This document shows positions 9,409 through 17,215 of a stretch of 54,089 nt of DNA, piece after piece (the stretch's first letter is position 1; each line of letters begins with the position of its first letter). The notes below the pieces were generated by a model. The model saw only the letters and a program-made list of their open reading frames with translations. It was not told where the DNA came from and searched no databases. The DNA comes from Diaphorobacter caeni (GTDB lineage Bacteria > Pseudomonadota > Gammaproteobacteria > Burkholderiales > Burkholderiaceae_C), in assembly GCF_015354245.1 (NCBI RefSeq), contig NZ_JADKYZ010000016.1:1-54089 (forward strand), given 5' to 3'. The position numbers and the translations under genes are program-made.

Positions 9409-10689
9409 TCAGCCCCGGATCTCACCTTCGCCGAGCACGATCCATTTGAGCGAAGTAAGGCCCTCGATGCCTACCGGACCACGCGCATGGAACTTGTCAG
9501 TGCTGATGCCGATTTCAGCGCCGAGACCGTATTCAAAGCCGTCGGCAAAACGCGTGCTGGCGTTCACCATCACGCTCGCCGAATCCACCTCGCGCAGGAA
9601 CCGCTGCGCGTGCACATGGTTGGTCGTGAGAATGGCCTCGGTGTGGTGGCTCGAATACTTGTTGATGTGAGCGATCGCCTCGTCCACACCCTCGACGATC
9701 CGGACGCTGATGACCGGGGCGAGATATTCCTCGCTCCAGTCGCTTTCCTGCGCTTCAACCAACCGGGCACCCGCCACAGGCTTGAGGAGGGCGAGCGCCT
9801 CGGCCGTGCCGCGCATCTCCACCCCCTTCGCCGCGAACACCGCGCCGATCTTCGGCAGGAATTCCGACGCCACGCCGCGCGCCACCAGCAGGCTTTCCGT
9901 CGCGTTGCACGGACTGTACTTCTGCGTCTTGGCGTTTTCCGTCACCTTGAGCGCCAACGCGATGTCGCAGGGGTCGTCCACATAGGTGTGGCAATTGCCG
10001 TCAAGGTGCTTGATGACCGGCACGCGCGCGTCGCGGCTGATGCGCTCGATCAGCCCCTTGCCGCCACGCGGAATGATCACATCCACATAGTCCGGCATGG
10101 TGATGAGCTGACCCACCACCTCGCGGTCGGTCGTCTGCACCAGCTGCACGCCGTGCTCGGGCAGGCCGGCCTCGGCCAGCGCCTTGCCGACCAGCAGAGC
10201 CAGCGCCTTGTTGGAGTCGATGGCTTCGGAGCCGCCACGCAGAATGCAGGCGTTGCCGCTCTTGATCGACAGGCTGGCGGCCTCGATGGTCACGTTCGGG
10301 CGGCTTTCGTAGATCATGCCGAACACGCCGATCGGCACGCGCATCTGGCCCACGCGGATGCCGCTGGGCTGCTGCTTCATGCCGAGCACTTCGCCGATGA
10401 TGTCCGGCATCGCGGCGAGCTGCTCGCAGCCTTCAGCGCAGGTTTCCAGCACCTTGGGGGTGAGCTTGAGGCGATCGACCATGGGCTCGGCCAGCCCAGC
10501 GGCACGCGCGCGTTCGAGATCGCGGGCGTTGTCGATCTGCAGCGCGTCCACGTTTTCACGCAGCAGACGGGCCAGCGCCTTGAGGGCCTTGCTTTTGACG
10601 GCCGACGGAGCACGCGCCATCAGCGCGGAGGCCGCCTTGGCCTGAACTCCGAGGGCATGGGTGTATTCAGCGATATTGAGCGCATTCAT
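9409..10689 (-). CDS. proA: Gamma-glutamyl phosphate reductase
   Basis: Second enzyme of proline synthesis, NADPH-dependent reduction of gamma-glutamyl phosphate. The 426-residue form beginning [14 protein letters not shown] is chosen over a start 81 nt upstream because it matches the normal ProA length (about 417-427) and N-terminus. Landmarks are [15 protein letters not shown] (127-141), the strand with [11 protein letters not shown], and the catalytic cysteine in YSPCNATES (Cys261). In many Burkholderiales proA follows holA. Here holA is about 21 kb away on the same strand, suggesting an insertion between them. Confidence 0.95.
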   Translation of the reverse strand: MNALNIAEYTHALGVQAKAASALMARAPSAVKSKALKALARLLRENVDALQIDNARDLERARAAGLAEPMVDRLKLTPKVLETCAEGCEQLAAMPDIIGEVLGMKQQPSGIRVGQMRVPIGVFGMIYESRPNVTIEAASLSIKSGNACILRGGSEAIDSNKALALLVGKALAEAGLPEHGVQLVQTTDREVVGQLITMPDYVDVIIPRGGKGLIERISRDARVPVIKHLDGNCHTYVDDPCDIALALKVTENAKTQKYSPCNATESLLVARGVASEFLPKIGAVFAAKGVEMRGTAEALALLKPVAGARLVEAQESDWSEEYLAPVISVRIVEGVDEAIAHINKYSSHHTEAILTTNHVHAQRFLREVDSASVMVNASTRFADGFEYGLGAEIGISTDKFHARGPVGIEGLTSLKWIVLGEGEIRG

Positions 10690-10775
10690 AGCCTCGATTT
10701 TCACCGAAACCGCCCGACCCGCGTGCACAAGGGTTACGCTTGTGGCTTTCCGCCACTTCCAAGCCCCCAAGCGCC

Positions 10776-11060
10776 ATGTCCGACACCGCCCTCTACGAAC
10801 TGAACAGCCTCCGCGAACGCCTGCAGCAGCTCGCCGACGGTGGCCTCAGCCCCCACGGTTTCAGCGATGCCGCCCGCCACCAGAGCGCCCTGCTCGCCGC
10901 CCTGCCCGCGCGCTATTCCGACGTGCTGCTCGGCCTGCTCGACCGTCTGGAAGCCGGTGCCCTGTTCACCGAGGAAAGCTGCTCCTTCAGCCAGAAGGAC
11001 CTGCACGACAGCCTGCAGGTCTGGCTGGACAAGGCTGACCAGCAACTCCAGCGCGGCTGA
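10776..11060 (+). CDS. Small conserved hypothetical protein (94 aa)
   Basis: A short cytoplasmic-looking protein starting [19 protein letters not shown], chosen over an in-frame ATG 36 nt upstream that would fall in the proA leader. It is rich in leucine and acidic residues and predicted mainly helical, with no signal peptide, membrane span or known motif that I recognise. It is divergent from proA and ends 9 nt before the convergent histidine-kinase stop. Codon use is normal for the region, so it is likely a real gene of unknown function. Confidence 0.65.
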   Translation: MSDTALYELNSLRERLQQLADGGLSPHGFSDAARHQSALLAALPARYSDVLLGLLDRLEAGALFTEESCSFSQKDLHDSLQVWLDKADQQLQRG

Positions 11061-11069
11061 TCCGGCTTT

Positions 11070-12548
11070 CTACGGTTCAACCTGGGTCTTCGGCAGGCGC
11101 AGCACGGCGCTCACGCCCGTCTGCCCGGCACCCGTGCGGTTGCGCACGCTGAGCGTTCCGCCCAGCGCCAGCGCCAAATCACGACAGATCGCCAGACCCA
11201 GCCCCGCGCCCTTGCCGCCGCCGCCCGTGATGAAAGGCTCGAACAGCCGCTCGGCCACGGCCTTCGCGAGCCCCTCGCCACTGTCCCACACCTCGAGCTC
11301 CCATTCCTGGCCGTTTTCGCCCAGCCGCATGCCCAGCACCGAACGCTGCGGCGCGTGCTGGATCGCGTTGGTCAGCAGATTCTTGAGGATTTCCTCGACC
11401 ATCCAGCGCTCCCCGCGCCACGGCGCAGGCGTTTCCGGCCCATCGAGCGAAAAATCCAGCTGCCCGCGCGCAAGCAGCGGCGAAACTTCCACCGCCACGT
11501 CCCGCATCAGCCCCAGCAACTCGACGGACTCGACCATCTGCACCAGATCGGCCTGACCGCTCTGCGCGCGGTTCCACATCAGCAACTGGTGGACGACGCG
11601 GCTGGTGCGGCCCGTGGTGTCGGCGATGCTGGCCAGCGCCTCGCGCGCGGGCACGTCGCCCTTGAGACCCGATTCGGCATGCAGCTGCAGCACGGCCAAC
11701 GGCGTGCGCAGCTGATGCGAGGCATCCGCCACGAAGCGCTGCTGGCGCTGGCGCGAACCGTCCACGCGCGCGAGCAGACCGTTGAAGGCCGCGAGCAAGG
11801 GGCCGACCTCCTCGGGCGTGGCCGCCGTGGCGATCGGCTGAAGATCGTCGGGGCTGCGCTGCTCCACCGAACGGGCCAGCACCCGAAGCGGCCTGAGCGC
11901 CGCCGTCGCCACCACCCACATCGCGACAAGCAGCAGCAGGAGCAGCGCGCATTGCCGCGCCAGCGTGTTCCACAGAAGCGCGCGGCCGATGGCGTAGCGA
12001 TACGACACGTACTCGCCCACCTGCACCACCACGTAGCGCATGCCCTCGGCCGACTCGACCGGCTGCCACAGTGCCACAAAGCGCGCGGGCTCACCGCCCT
12101 CCATGTCCCGGTCGTAGAACTGCAGTCGCGAGGCGTAGGCCACGTTGAGCGGGGGCAGGCCGGTGTAGGCCGGCAGCGCGGCGTCGCCCGCGAGAAAATC
12201 GCCATTGAGAAAATTCACGCGGTACAGCAGCGGACTGCGGCCCGGCTGCTCGCGCAGGTCGGTGCGCACATCGGTGGAATACAGCTCCAGCGCCGAGTGC
12301 GGCAGCGTCACCTGCAGCTCGCCGCGCTCGAGGCGGATCATGTCGCCGAGCGCGTGCGCCGCCGTCACCAGCAGACGGTCGTAGGCCGACTGCGTGGTCT
12401 GCAGCGCGTTGCGGTAGCCAAGCCAGGCATCGAACAGCACGAACACCAGAAGCGGCACCGCCATCCAGATCAGCAGCCTGCGGCGCAGCGAGAACGCCCG
12501 CGCCGTGGCGTCCTGCAGGGCAGTGCCGTCAGTGCGCCGCGCCGCCAT
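11070..12548 (-). CDS. Sensor histidine kinase (TctE/QseC-like)
   Basis: Inner-membrane sensor kinase, 492 residues. Transmembrane helices are at about 24-42 and 199-217 and enclose a periplasmic sensor of about 155 residues of the TctE type. A HAMP-like segment (about 218-270) follows, then the H-box DASHQLRTPLAVLQ with phospho-acceptor His278, the N-box ILKNLLTNAIQH, and G-boxes VWDSGEG and GGGKGAGLGLAI. It overlaps the end of the response regulator gene by 20 nt, so the two are cotranscribed and form a cognate pair. The ligand is unknown. The divergent phn transporter suggests a phosphorus- or organic-anion-related signal, but that is inference. Confidence 0.9.
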   Translation of the reverse strand: MAARRTDGTALQDATARAFSLRRRLLIWMAVPLLVFVLFDAWLGYRNALQTTQSAYDRLLVTAAHALGDMIRLERGELQVTLPHSALELYSTDVRTDLREQPGRSPLLYRVNFLNGDFLAGDAALPAYTGLPPLNVAYASRLQFYDRDMEGGEPARFVALWQPVESAEGMRYVVVQVGEYVSYRYAIGRALLWNTLARQCALLLLLLVAMWVVATAALRPLRVLARSVEQRSPDDLQPIATAATPEEVGPLLAAFNGLLARVDGSRQRQQRFVADASHQLRTPLAVLQLHAESGLKGDVPAREALASIADTTGRTSRVVHQLLMWNRAQSGQADLVQMVESVELLGLMRDVAVEVSPLLARGQLDFSLDGPETPAPWRGERWMVEEILKNLLTNAIQHAPQRSVLGMRLGENGQEWELEVWDSGEGLAKAVAERLFEPFITGGGGKGAGLGLAICRDLALALGGTLSVRNRTGAGQTGVSAVLRLPKTQVEP

Positions 12549-13212
12549 CCGGGCTTTCCTGAATCAGATAGCCCACGCCGCGCAGCGTCGTGATCTGCAC
12601 GTCGGTGCCCAACAGTTTCTTGCGCAGCCGATGCGCCACCACCTCGACCGCGTCGGCCTGCGTGGCATGGTCCGAAGGAAACACCAGCGCGGTCAGCCGA
12701 TCCTTGGTGACCGCATGGCCCGGGCGCTCCATCAGCGCGGCCAGCAGCGCCGACTCGCGCGGCGTGAGCTCAAGCGCCCGCCCGTCCACATAGGCCACGT
12801 GCGACGCGCGCTCCACACGCAGCCGCCCGCAGCGCATCTCGCCCGCTGTGCCACCCGCACGGCGGCACAGCGCGCGCAGGCGTGCTTCAAGCTCATCCAG
12901 ATCGAAAGGTTTGGCGAGGTAGTCATCGGCTCCGGCGTTGAGTCCGGCCACCTTGTCGCCGACCGCACCGCGCGCCGTCACCACCAGCACCGGCACCTCG
13001 TTGCCCTTGGCGCGGATCTTGGAGACCAGCTGCAGCCCGTCCATCACCGGCAGGCCGAGATCGAGCATGACCACGTCGAACTGCCCCGCGCCGAGCTGCA
13101 CCAGCGCCTGCACGCCGTCCATGCAATGCTCGACATGGATGCCGCGCCGCGTGAGCACGCGCGACAGCGCCGCGCTCAGGTCCAGATCGTCCTCCACCAG
13201 CAGCACCTTCAT
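12529..13212 (-). CDS. OmpR-family response regulator (TctD-like)
   Basis: DNA-binding regulator of 227 residues: a receiver domain with acidic pocket E7-D8-D9, phospho-acceptor Asp51 (VVMLDLGLPVMDG) and conserved lysine in DDYLAKPFDL, then an OmpR-type winged helix ending RLRKKLLGTDVQITTLRGVGYLI. The start MKVLLVEDDL is chosen because ten upstream residues of a longer reading are not part of the fold. It is translated with the histidine kinase and is divergent from phnD. The 196-nt shared region carries an 11-bp-period direct repeat that fits binding of such a regulator dimer. Confidence 0.92.
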   Translation of the reverse strand: MKVLLVEDDLDLSAALSRVLTRRGIHVEHCMDGVQALVQLGAGQFDVVMLDLGLPVMDGLQLVSKIRAKGNEVPVLVVTARGAVGDKVAGLNAGADDYLAKPFDLDELEARLRALCRRAGGTAGEMRCGRLRVERASHVAYVDGRALELTPRESALLAALMERPGHAVTKDRLTALVFPSDHATQADAVEVVAHRLRKKLLGTDVQITTLRGVGYLIQESPDGGAAH

Positions 13213-13293
13213 CGTGCGCGAGCCTCCGATGCTGCGGCGCACAAGGCGCGCTGCAATGCAACAAACGACAGGAAACAGGTGATTTTTCTCATT

Positions 13294-13312
13294 TTGAAAG
13301 CAACTTGAAAGC
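13294..13312. promoter_or_regulatory. Direct repeat TTGAAAGC-N3-TTGAAAGC, candidate response-regulator box
   Basis: Two identical 8-bp half-sites (13294-13301 and 13305-13312) are repeated with 11-bp periodicity between the response-regulator gene and phnD. OmpR/PhoB-type regulators bind head-to-tail half-sites with this spacing. A TATAGT -10 element for phnD at 13364-13369 has no recognisable -35, as expected for an activated promoter. Its predicted start would place the repeat centre near -73. Binding is inferred, not shown. Confidence 0.4.
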
Positions 13313-13408
13313 CAAGCGCAAGCCGGTCGAAAGGCGCGCCCCCAACGCGCGCATTGTGCTCCCTATAGTCGGGCCATCTTCCAATATTCCCAAAGACAAG
13401 GATAAGAG

Positions 13409-14404
13409 ATGACCTTGAAGCCCACCGCCCGCGCGGCTTTCATCGGCATGGTTCTGAGCGCCGCCGCTTCCGCCAGCTTCGCGCAGGACGCCGCCTGCGC
13501 CAACCGAGGCGATCTGGACACCCAGTTCTGCGACGCCAACAAGGACATGGTCGCCGACACCCCCACCGACCCCAAGAAGCTCAAGGACCCGAGCACGCTG
13601 GTGTTCGCCTTCACGCCTGTCGAAGACCCCTCCATCTACGAAAAGCTGTTCCGTCCGTTCATGGGCCACCTGTCGCAATGCGTCGGCAAGAAGGTCGTGT
13701 TCTTCCCGGTGCAGTCCAACGCCGCTCAGATTGAAGCCATGCGCTCGGGCCGCCTGCACATCGCCGCGTTCTCGCCCGGCCCGGTGAACTTCGCCGTCAA
13801 CCTCGCGGGCGCCGTGCCGTTCGCGATCCGCGGCAACGACCAAGGCCCCGTCGGCATGCACCTCAAGATGATCGTGCAAAAGGGCAGCAGCTACCAGAAG
13901 CTCGACGACCTCAAGGGCAAGCGCATCGCGCACACCTCGCCCTCGTCCAACTCCGGCAACCTGGCGCCGCGCGCCCTGTTCCCCAAGCTCGGCATCACGC
14001 CCGACAAGGACTACAAGGTCGTCTACTCCGGCAAGCATGACCAGTCGATCCTCGGCGTGAAGACCGGCGACTACGACGCCGCTCCGGTGGCGAGCGACGT
14101 GCTCCAGCACATGACCGACCGCGGCGTGGTCGGCAAGGACGACTTCCGCGTGCTCTACACCAGCGAGATGTTCCCGACCGACGCCTACGCGTTCGCCTAC
14201 AACCTCGCCCCCGCGCTGCAGGAAAAGATCAAGGGCTGCTTCTTCGAGTACAAGGTCCCCGCCGAAATGGCCAAGGGCCTCGGCGGCGACCGCTTCCTGC
14301 CCATCACCTACAAAAAGGACTGGCAACTGGTGCGCGACGTAGCCCAGGCCTCCGGCGAATCCTTCACCCGCGAAGCCTTCGACAAGGCCGCGCAGAAGAA
14401 GTAA
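13409..14404 (+). CDS. phnD: Phosphonate/phosphate-type ABC transporter substrate-binding protein
   Basis: Periplasmic solute-binding protein of the PhnD family, 331 residues, with an N-terminal signal peptide ending around ASASFAQD. Family landmarks include LVFAFTPVEDPSIYEKLFRPF (about 65-87), VGKKVVFFPVQSNAAQIEAMRSGRLHIA, and the AHTSPSSNSGNLAPRA loop that usually contacts the anion. AAGGA lies just before the ATG. It is the first gene of a transporter set with one ATPase and two permeases. No C-P lyase genes are present, so the ligand could be phosphonate, phosphite or phosphate. A strong stem-loop follows the stop codon. Confidence 0.9.
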   Translation: MTLKPTARAAFIGMVLSAAASASFAQDAACANRGDLDTQFCDANKDMVADTPTDPKKLKDPSTLVFAFTPVEDPSIYEKLFRPFMGHLSQCVGKKVVFFPVQSNAAQIEAMRSGRLHIAAFSPGPVNFAVNLAGAVPFAIRGNDQGPVGMHLKMIVQKGSSYQKLDDLKGKRIAHTSPSSNSGNLAPRALFPKLGITPDKDYKVVYSGKHDQSILGVKTGDYDAAPVASDVLQHMTDRGVVGKDDFRVLYTSEMFPTDAYAFAYNLAPALQEKIKGCFFEYKVPAEMAKGLGGDRFLPITYKKDWQLVRDVAQASGESFTREAFDKAAQKK

Positions 14405-14418
14405 GCGCAGGATGAAGC

Positions 14419-14453
14419 ACGCGGGCGGATGTTGAAACAGCATCCGCCCGCGT
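14419..14453 (+). terminator. Perfect 13-bp stem-loop after phnD
   Basis: ACGCGGGCGGATG (14419-14431) pairs perfectly with CATCCGCCCGCGT (14441-14453) around a nine-base loop, 15 nt past the phnD stop. The downstream sequence TTGTCGTTTG is only moderately U-rich. It may be a partial terminator or an mRNA-stabilising hairpin that raises binding-protein expression over the downstream ATPase and permeases, as known for some periplasmic-binding-protein operons. Confidence 0.6.
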
Positions 14454-14561
14454 TGTCGTTTGGGGCCAGAGTGCCAGCATCCGTATCCGCACCCGAATCC
14501 GCCTGCCGGAGCGAGCCCAGGAAGCCCAGCGAGCGCCCAACCCGCCAGCCCCAACGGCAAG

Positions 14562-14640
14562 ACAGCCCCTCAGGCAAGGCGTGAAGCCGCAGACAGTATG
14601 TTCATACGGCAAGGCTTCGCAACGACGCATGAGGGGCTGT
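14562..14640. repeat. Nested palindrome upstream of phnC
   Basis: A 79-nt element with three nested stems. The outer stem pairs ACAGCCCCTCA (14562-14572) with TGAGGGGCTGT (14630-14640), 11 perfect pairs. The middle stem pairs GTGAAGCC (14581-14588) with GGCTTCGC (14613-14620), including one wobble. The inner stem pairs GTATG (14596-14600) with CATAC (14603-14607). It lies 44 nt before the phnC start. It could be a structured RNA leader, a REP-like element or the remnant of a small mobile element with terminal inverted repeats. Confidence 0.6.
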
Positions 14641-14684
14641 ATTGCCGCCCCAAAACGACCAGCAAACAAGCCCCAAGAACCACC

Positions 14685-15461
14685 ATGACCGAACAAAAAG
14701 CCATCGAGATAAAAAACCTGGTGAAGGAATACAGACCCGGCCAACCGATTCTGAAATCCATCAACCTGTCGCTCCCCGCCTCGGGCCTGACCTGCGTGAT
14801 CGGCCCTTCGGGCACGGGCAAGTCGACGATGCTCCGCTGCATCAACCGCCTGGTCGATCCCACCTCCGGCGAAATCTGGATCACCATCGAAGGCCAGCGC
14901 ATCGACATGGCCAGGCTCTCGGGCAGCGAGCTGCGCCGCGCGCGCCGCCACATCGGCATGGTGTTCCAGGAGTACAACCTCGTGGACCGTCTGAGCGTGA
15001 TGGAAAACGTGCTCACCGGCCGCCTCGGCTACACCTCGGCATGGCGCGCGTGGCGGCGCAAGTTCGATCCGCAGGACATCGAGCATGCGCAGCAGCTGCT
15101 CGGTGAAGTGGGCCTCGGCGACTTCGCCTCGCGCCGCGCCGATGCGCTGAGCGGCGGCCAGCGCCAGCGCGTGGGCATCGCTCGCGCGCTCGCGCAGCAG
15201 CCCGCCGTGCTGCTGGCCGACGAGCCCACCTCCTCGCTCGATCCCAAGACCTCCATCGAAATCATCCAGCTGCTGCGCGAGCAGGGTATCCAGCGCAAGA
15301 TTCCGGTGATGGTCAACATCCACGACGTGGAGCTCGCGCGCAGCTTTGCCGACCGGATCATCGGCATGACCGGCGGCCATGTGGTCTACGACGGCGCGCC
15401 CGAAGGCCTGACCGAGGAGCATCTCACGCAGATCTACGGAGGCAAGGCATGGCTGGAGTGA
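14685..15461 (+). CDS. phnC: Phosphonate-type ABC transporter ATP-binding protein
   Basis: Cytoplasmic ATPase of the importer, 258 residues when started at [17 protein letters not shown] reading with 75 more N-terminal residues would translate the palindromic leader and is rejected. It has Walker [10 protein letters not shown] (40-48), Q-loop [18 protein letters not shown], signature [15 protein letters not shown], Walker [14 protein letters not shown] and the switch His in NIHDVELA. The GRLG and WRR insert after the Q-loop is typical of PhnC. The stop codon overlaps the start of the first permease gene by 13 nt, indicating translational coupling. Confidence 0.93.
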   Translation: MTEQKAIEIKNLVKEYRPGQPILKSINLSLPASGLTCVIGPSGTGKSTMLRCINRLVDPTSGEIWITIEGQRIDMARLSGSELRRARRHIGMVFQEYNLVDRLSVMENVLTGRLGYTSAWRAWRRKFDPQDIEHAQQLLGEVGLGDFASRRADALSGGQRQRVGIARALAQQPAVLLADEPTSSLDPKTSIEIIQLLREQGIQRKIPVMVNIHDVELARSFADRIIGMTGGHVVYDGAPEGLTEEHLTQIYGGKAWLE

Positions 15462-16261
15462 ACCCCGCACCATCGGTCAACGCCGCTTCGCCGCGCGGAC
15501 CGTTCCGCATGGGCTGGCAGCAGAAGGCCGCCCTGCTCGCGCTGCTCGCCTACTGCGTCTGGGCGCTGTCCACCATGGGCGTGAACAGCGAGCGCCTGGC
15601 CAATGGCTGGTCGGCCGCCGCCAAGTTCATCGGCATGATGTTCCCACCGCAGATGAACAAGATGGACGAGCTCTGGCAGGGCCTCAAGGAAACCATGCAG
15701 ATCGCCGTGCTCGCCACCGCGGGCGGCATTGCGCTGAGTCTGCCGGTGGGCCTGATGTCGGCGTCCAACATGTCACCCGCGCCGCTGCGCGCCTTCGGGC
15801 GCGGGCTGATCGCCGTGTGCCGCGCGCTGCATCCGGTGATCAGCGCAATCCTGTTCGTGAAGGCCGTCGGCTTCGGGCCGCTCGCGGGCATTCTCGCGCT
15901 GATCGTGGCGACCGTGGGCTTCGTCGGCAAGCTGTTCGCCGACGCCATCGAGGAAATCTCGCCCAAGCCCATCGAAGCCATCCGCGCGACCGGCGCGTCG
16001 TTCATGAACGTGGTGCTGTTCGGCGTGCTGCCGCAGGTGATCAGCCGCTTCGTCGGCTTCGCGACTTATCAGCTCGACTCCAATCTGCGCAATTCCACCA
16101 TGGTCGGCATCGTCGGCGCGGGCGGCATCGGCGGCGTGCTGTTCGCGGCCTTTCTGCGCTATGAGTACAACTTCGTGTGCACGATTCTCGCGGCGGTGAT
16201 CATCATCATCGTGATCGGCGAGATCGTCGTGAACGCCGTGCGAAAGGCCCTCCATGTCTGA
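15449..16261 (+). CDS. phnE: Phosphonate-type ABC transporter permease 1
   Basis: Inner-membrane permease of 270 residues with about five to six membrane spans. The binding-protein-dependent transport domain lies at about 70-265 with the EAA-type coupling loop [29 protein letters not shown]. An ATG preceded by GGAGGCAAGGC lies within the end of phnC. The next permease begins 8 nt before its stop. Two PhnE paralogues in tandem probably form the heterodimeric pore used by the single PhnC ATPase. Confidence 0.9.
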   Translation: MAGVNPAPSVNAASPRGPFRMGWQQKAALLALLAYCVWALSTMGVNSERLANGWSAAAKFIGMMFPPQMNKMDELWQGLKETMQIAVLATAGGIALSLPVGLMSASNMSPAPLRAFGRGLIAVCRALHPVISAILFVKAVGFGPLAGILALIVATVGFVGKLFADAIEEISPKPIEAIRATGASFMNVVLFGVLPQVISRFVGFATYQLDSNLRNSTMVGIVGAGGIGGVLFAAFLRYEYNFVCTILAAVIIIIVIGEIVVNAVRKALHV

Positions 16262-17087
16262 CGCCAGCATGAAACTCAACCCGTCCACCAAACCAGCCGC
16301 ACCCGTCAAATGGCAGCACCACAGCTTCGGCCAGCGCCTGCTGCGCTATCTGCTGTGGATCTTCTGCATCTGGGCCATCGTGCAGTCGGTGCGCTACATC
16401 GAGGTGATTCCCGAGTTCCTCTACGACGCGCCCGAGCAGATGGCCGACATGCTCGGCCGCATGTGGCCCGTGGACTGGGCCTACTTCCAACCCGACGTGC
16501 TGCAGGGCCTGATGGAGACGCTGCACATGGCGACGCTGGGCACCGTGCTGTCGCTGTTTCTCGCGCTGCCGCTGGGCGTGATGGTCGCGCCCAACATCAC
16601 GAAAAGCCGCACGCTGAACCTCGTCGCCCGCGTGCTGCTGGTGGCCAGCCGTTCGGTGAACTCGCTGGTCTGGGCGATGCTCTTCGTCGCCATCTTCGGC
16701 CCCGGCCCGCTGGCCGGCATGTTCGCCATCGCGCTGCGCTCGGTGGGCTTCGTCGGCAAGCTCATCGGCGAGGCGCTCGAGCAGACGCCCAAGGGCTCCA
16801 TCGAAGCCCTGCAGGCGGCCGGTGCGAGCAAGTTCGCCCAGCTCTGGTATGGCTACTGGCCGCAGATCAAACCGGCCTTCTGGTCGGTGGCGCTGCTGCG
16901 CTGGGACATCAACGTGCGCGAGTCGGGCGTGCTCGGCCTCGTCGGCGCGGGTGGCATCGGCGTGGTGCTCAACACCTGCATCGACCTGTTCCAGTGGGAC
17001 CGTGTGGCGCTGGTGCTGTTCACCATTCTGGTGGTCGTGGCCGTCGCCGAAATCGTGGTGCTGCAGATCCGCAAGCGCGTGCTGTAA
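16254..17087 (+). CDS. phnE: Phosphonate-type ABC transporter permease 2
   Basis: Second permease, 277 residues. It is homologous to the first over the transport domain, with coupling loop LEQTPKGSIEALQAAGASKFAQLWYGYWPQ and the shared GxVGAGGIG motif near residues 225-235. It overlaps the upstream permease by 8 nt and ends the phn transcription unit. No terminator-like hairpin is evident after it before the next gene, so read-through into the alpha-2-macroglobulin gene is possible. Confidence 0.9.
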   Translation: MSDASMKLNPSTKPAAPVKWQHHSFGQRLLRYLLWIFCIWAIVQSVRYIEVIPEFLYDAPEQMADMLGRMWPVDWAYFQPDVLQGLMETLHMATLGTVLSLFLALPLGVMVAPNITKSRTLNLVARVLLVASRSVNSLVWAMLFVAIFGPGPLAGMFAIALRSVGFVGKLIGEALEQTPKGSIEALQAAGASKFAQLWYGYWPQIKPAFWSVALLRWDINVRESGVLGLVGAGGIGVVLNTCIDLFQWDRVALVLFTILVVVAVAEIVVLQIRKRVL

Positions 17088-17123
17088 ACGCAACGCCAGC
17101 GTCAGTGCTCACTCTCCCGATGA

Positions 17124-17164
17124 GGAACTTCACATAGACTTCACGAAGCTCACCGTGGCTTCAC
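17124..17164 (+). promoter_or_regulatory. GGAACTT element and phased CTTCAC repeats upstream of the macroglobulin gene
   Basis: GGAACTT (17124-17130) is identical to the -35 heptamer of sigma-E-type promoters, but no good -10 follows at 16-17 bp. Overlapping it, CTTCAC recurs at 17128, 17139 and 17159, with a degenerate CTCAC at 17149, giving spacing of 11, 10 and 10 bp. The repeats lie on one face of the helix, 50-90 nt before the start. Either an envelope-stress promoter or a multi-site activator region is possible. Both readings are tentative. Confidence 0.3.
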
Positions 17165-17215
17165 TCCCGACTGACAGACTCGGTGCACAGCAAACAACGC
17201 CCCGGGAGGTCATTC

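Noticed and set aside
14460-14684. N-terminal extension of PhnC by 75 residues
   Set aside because: It would translate the nested palindrome, has no family similarity, and the ATG at 14685 gives the normal PhnC N-terminus.
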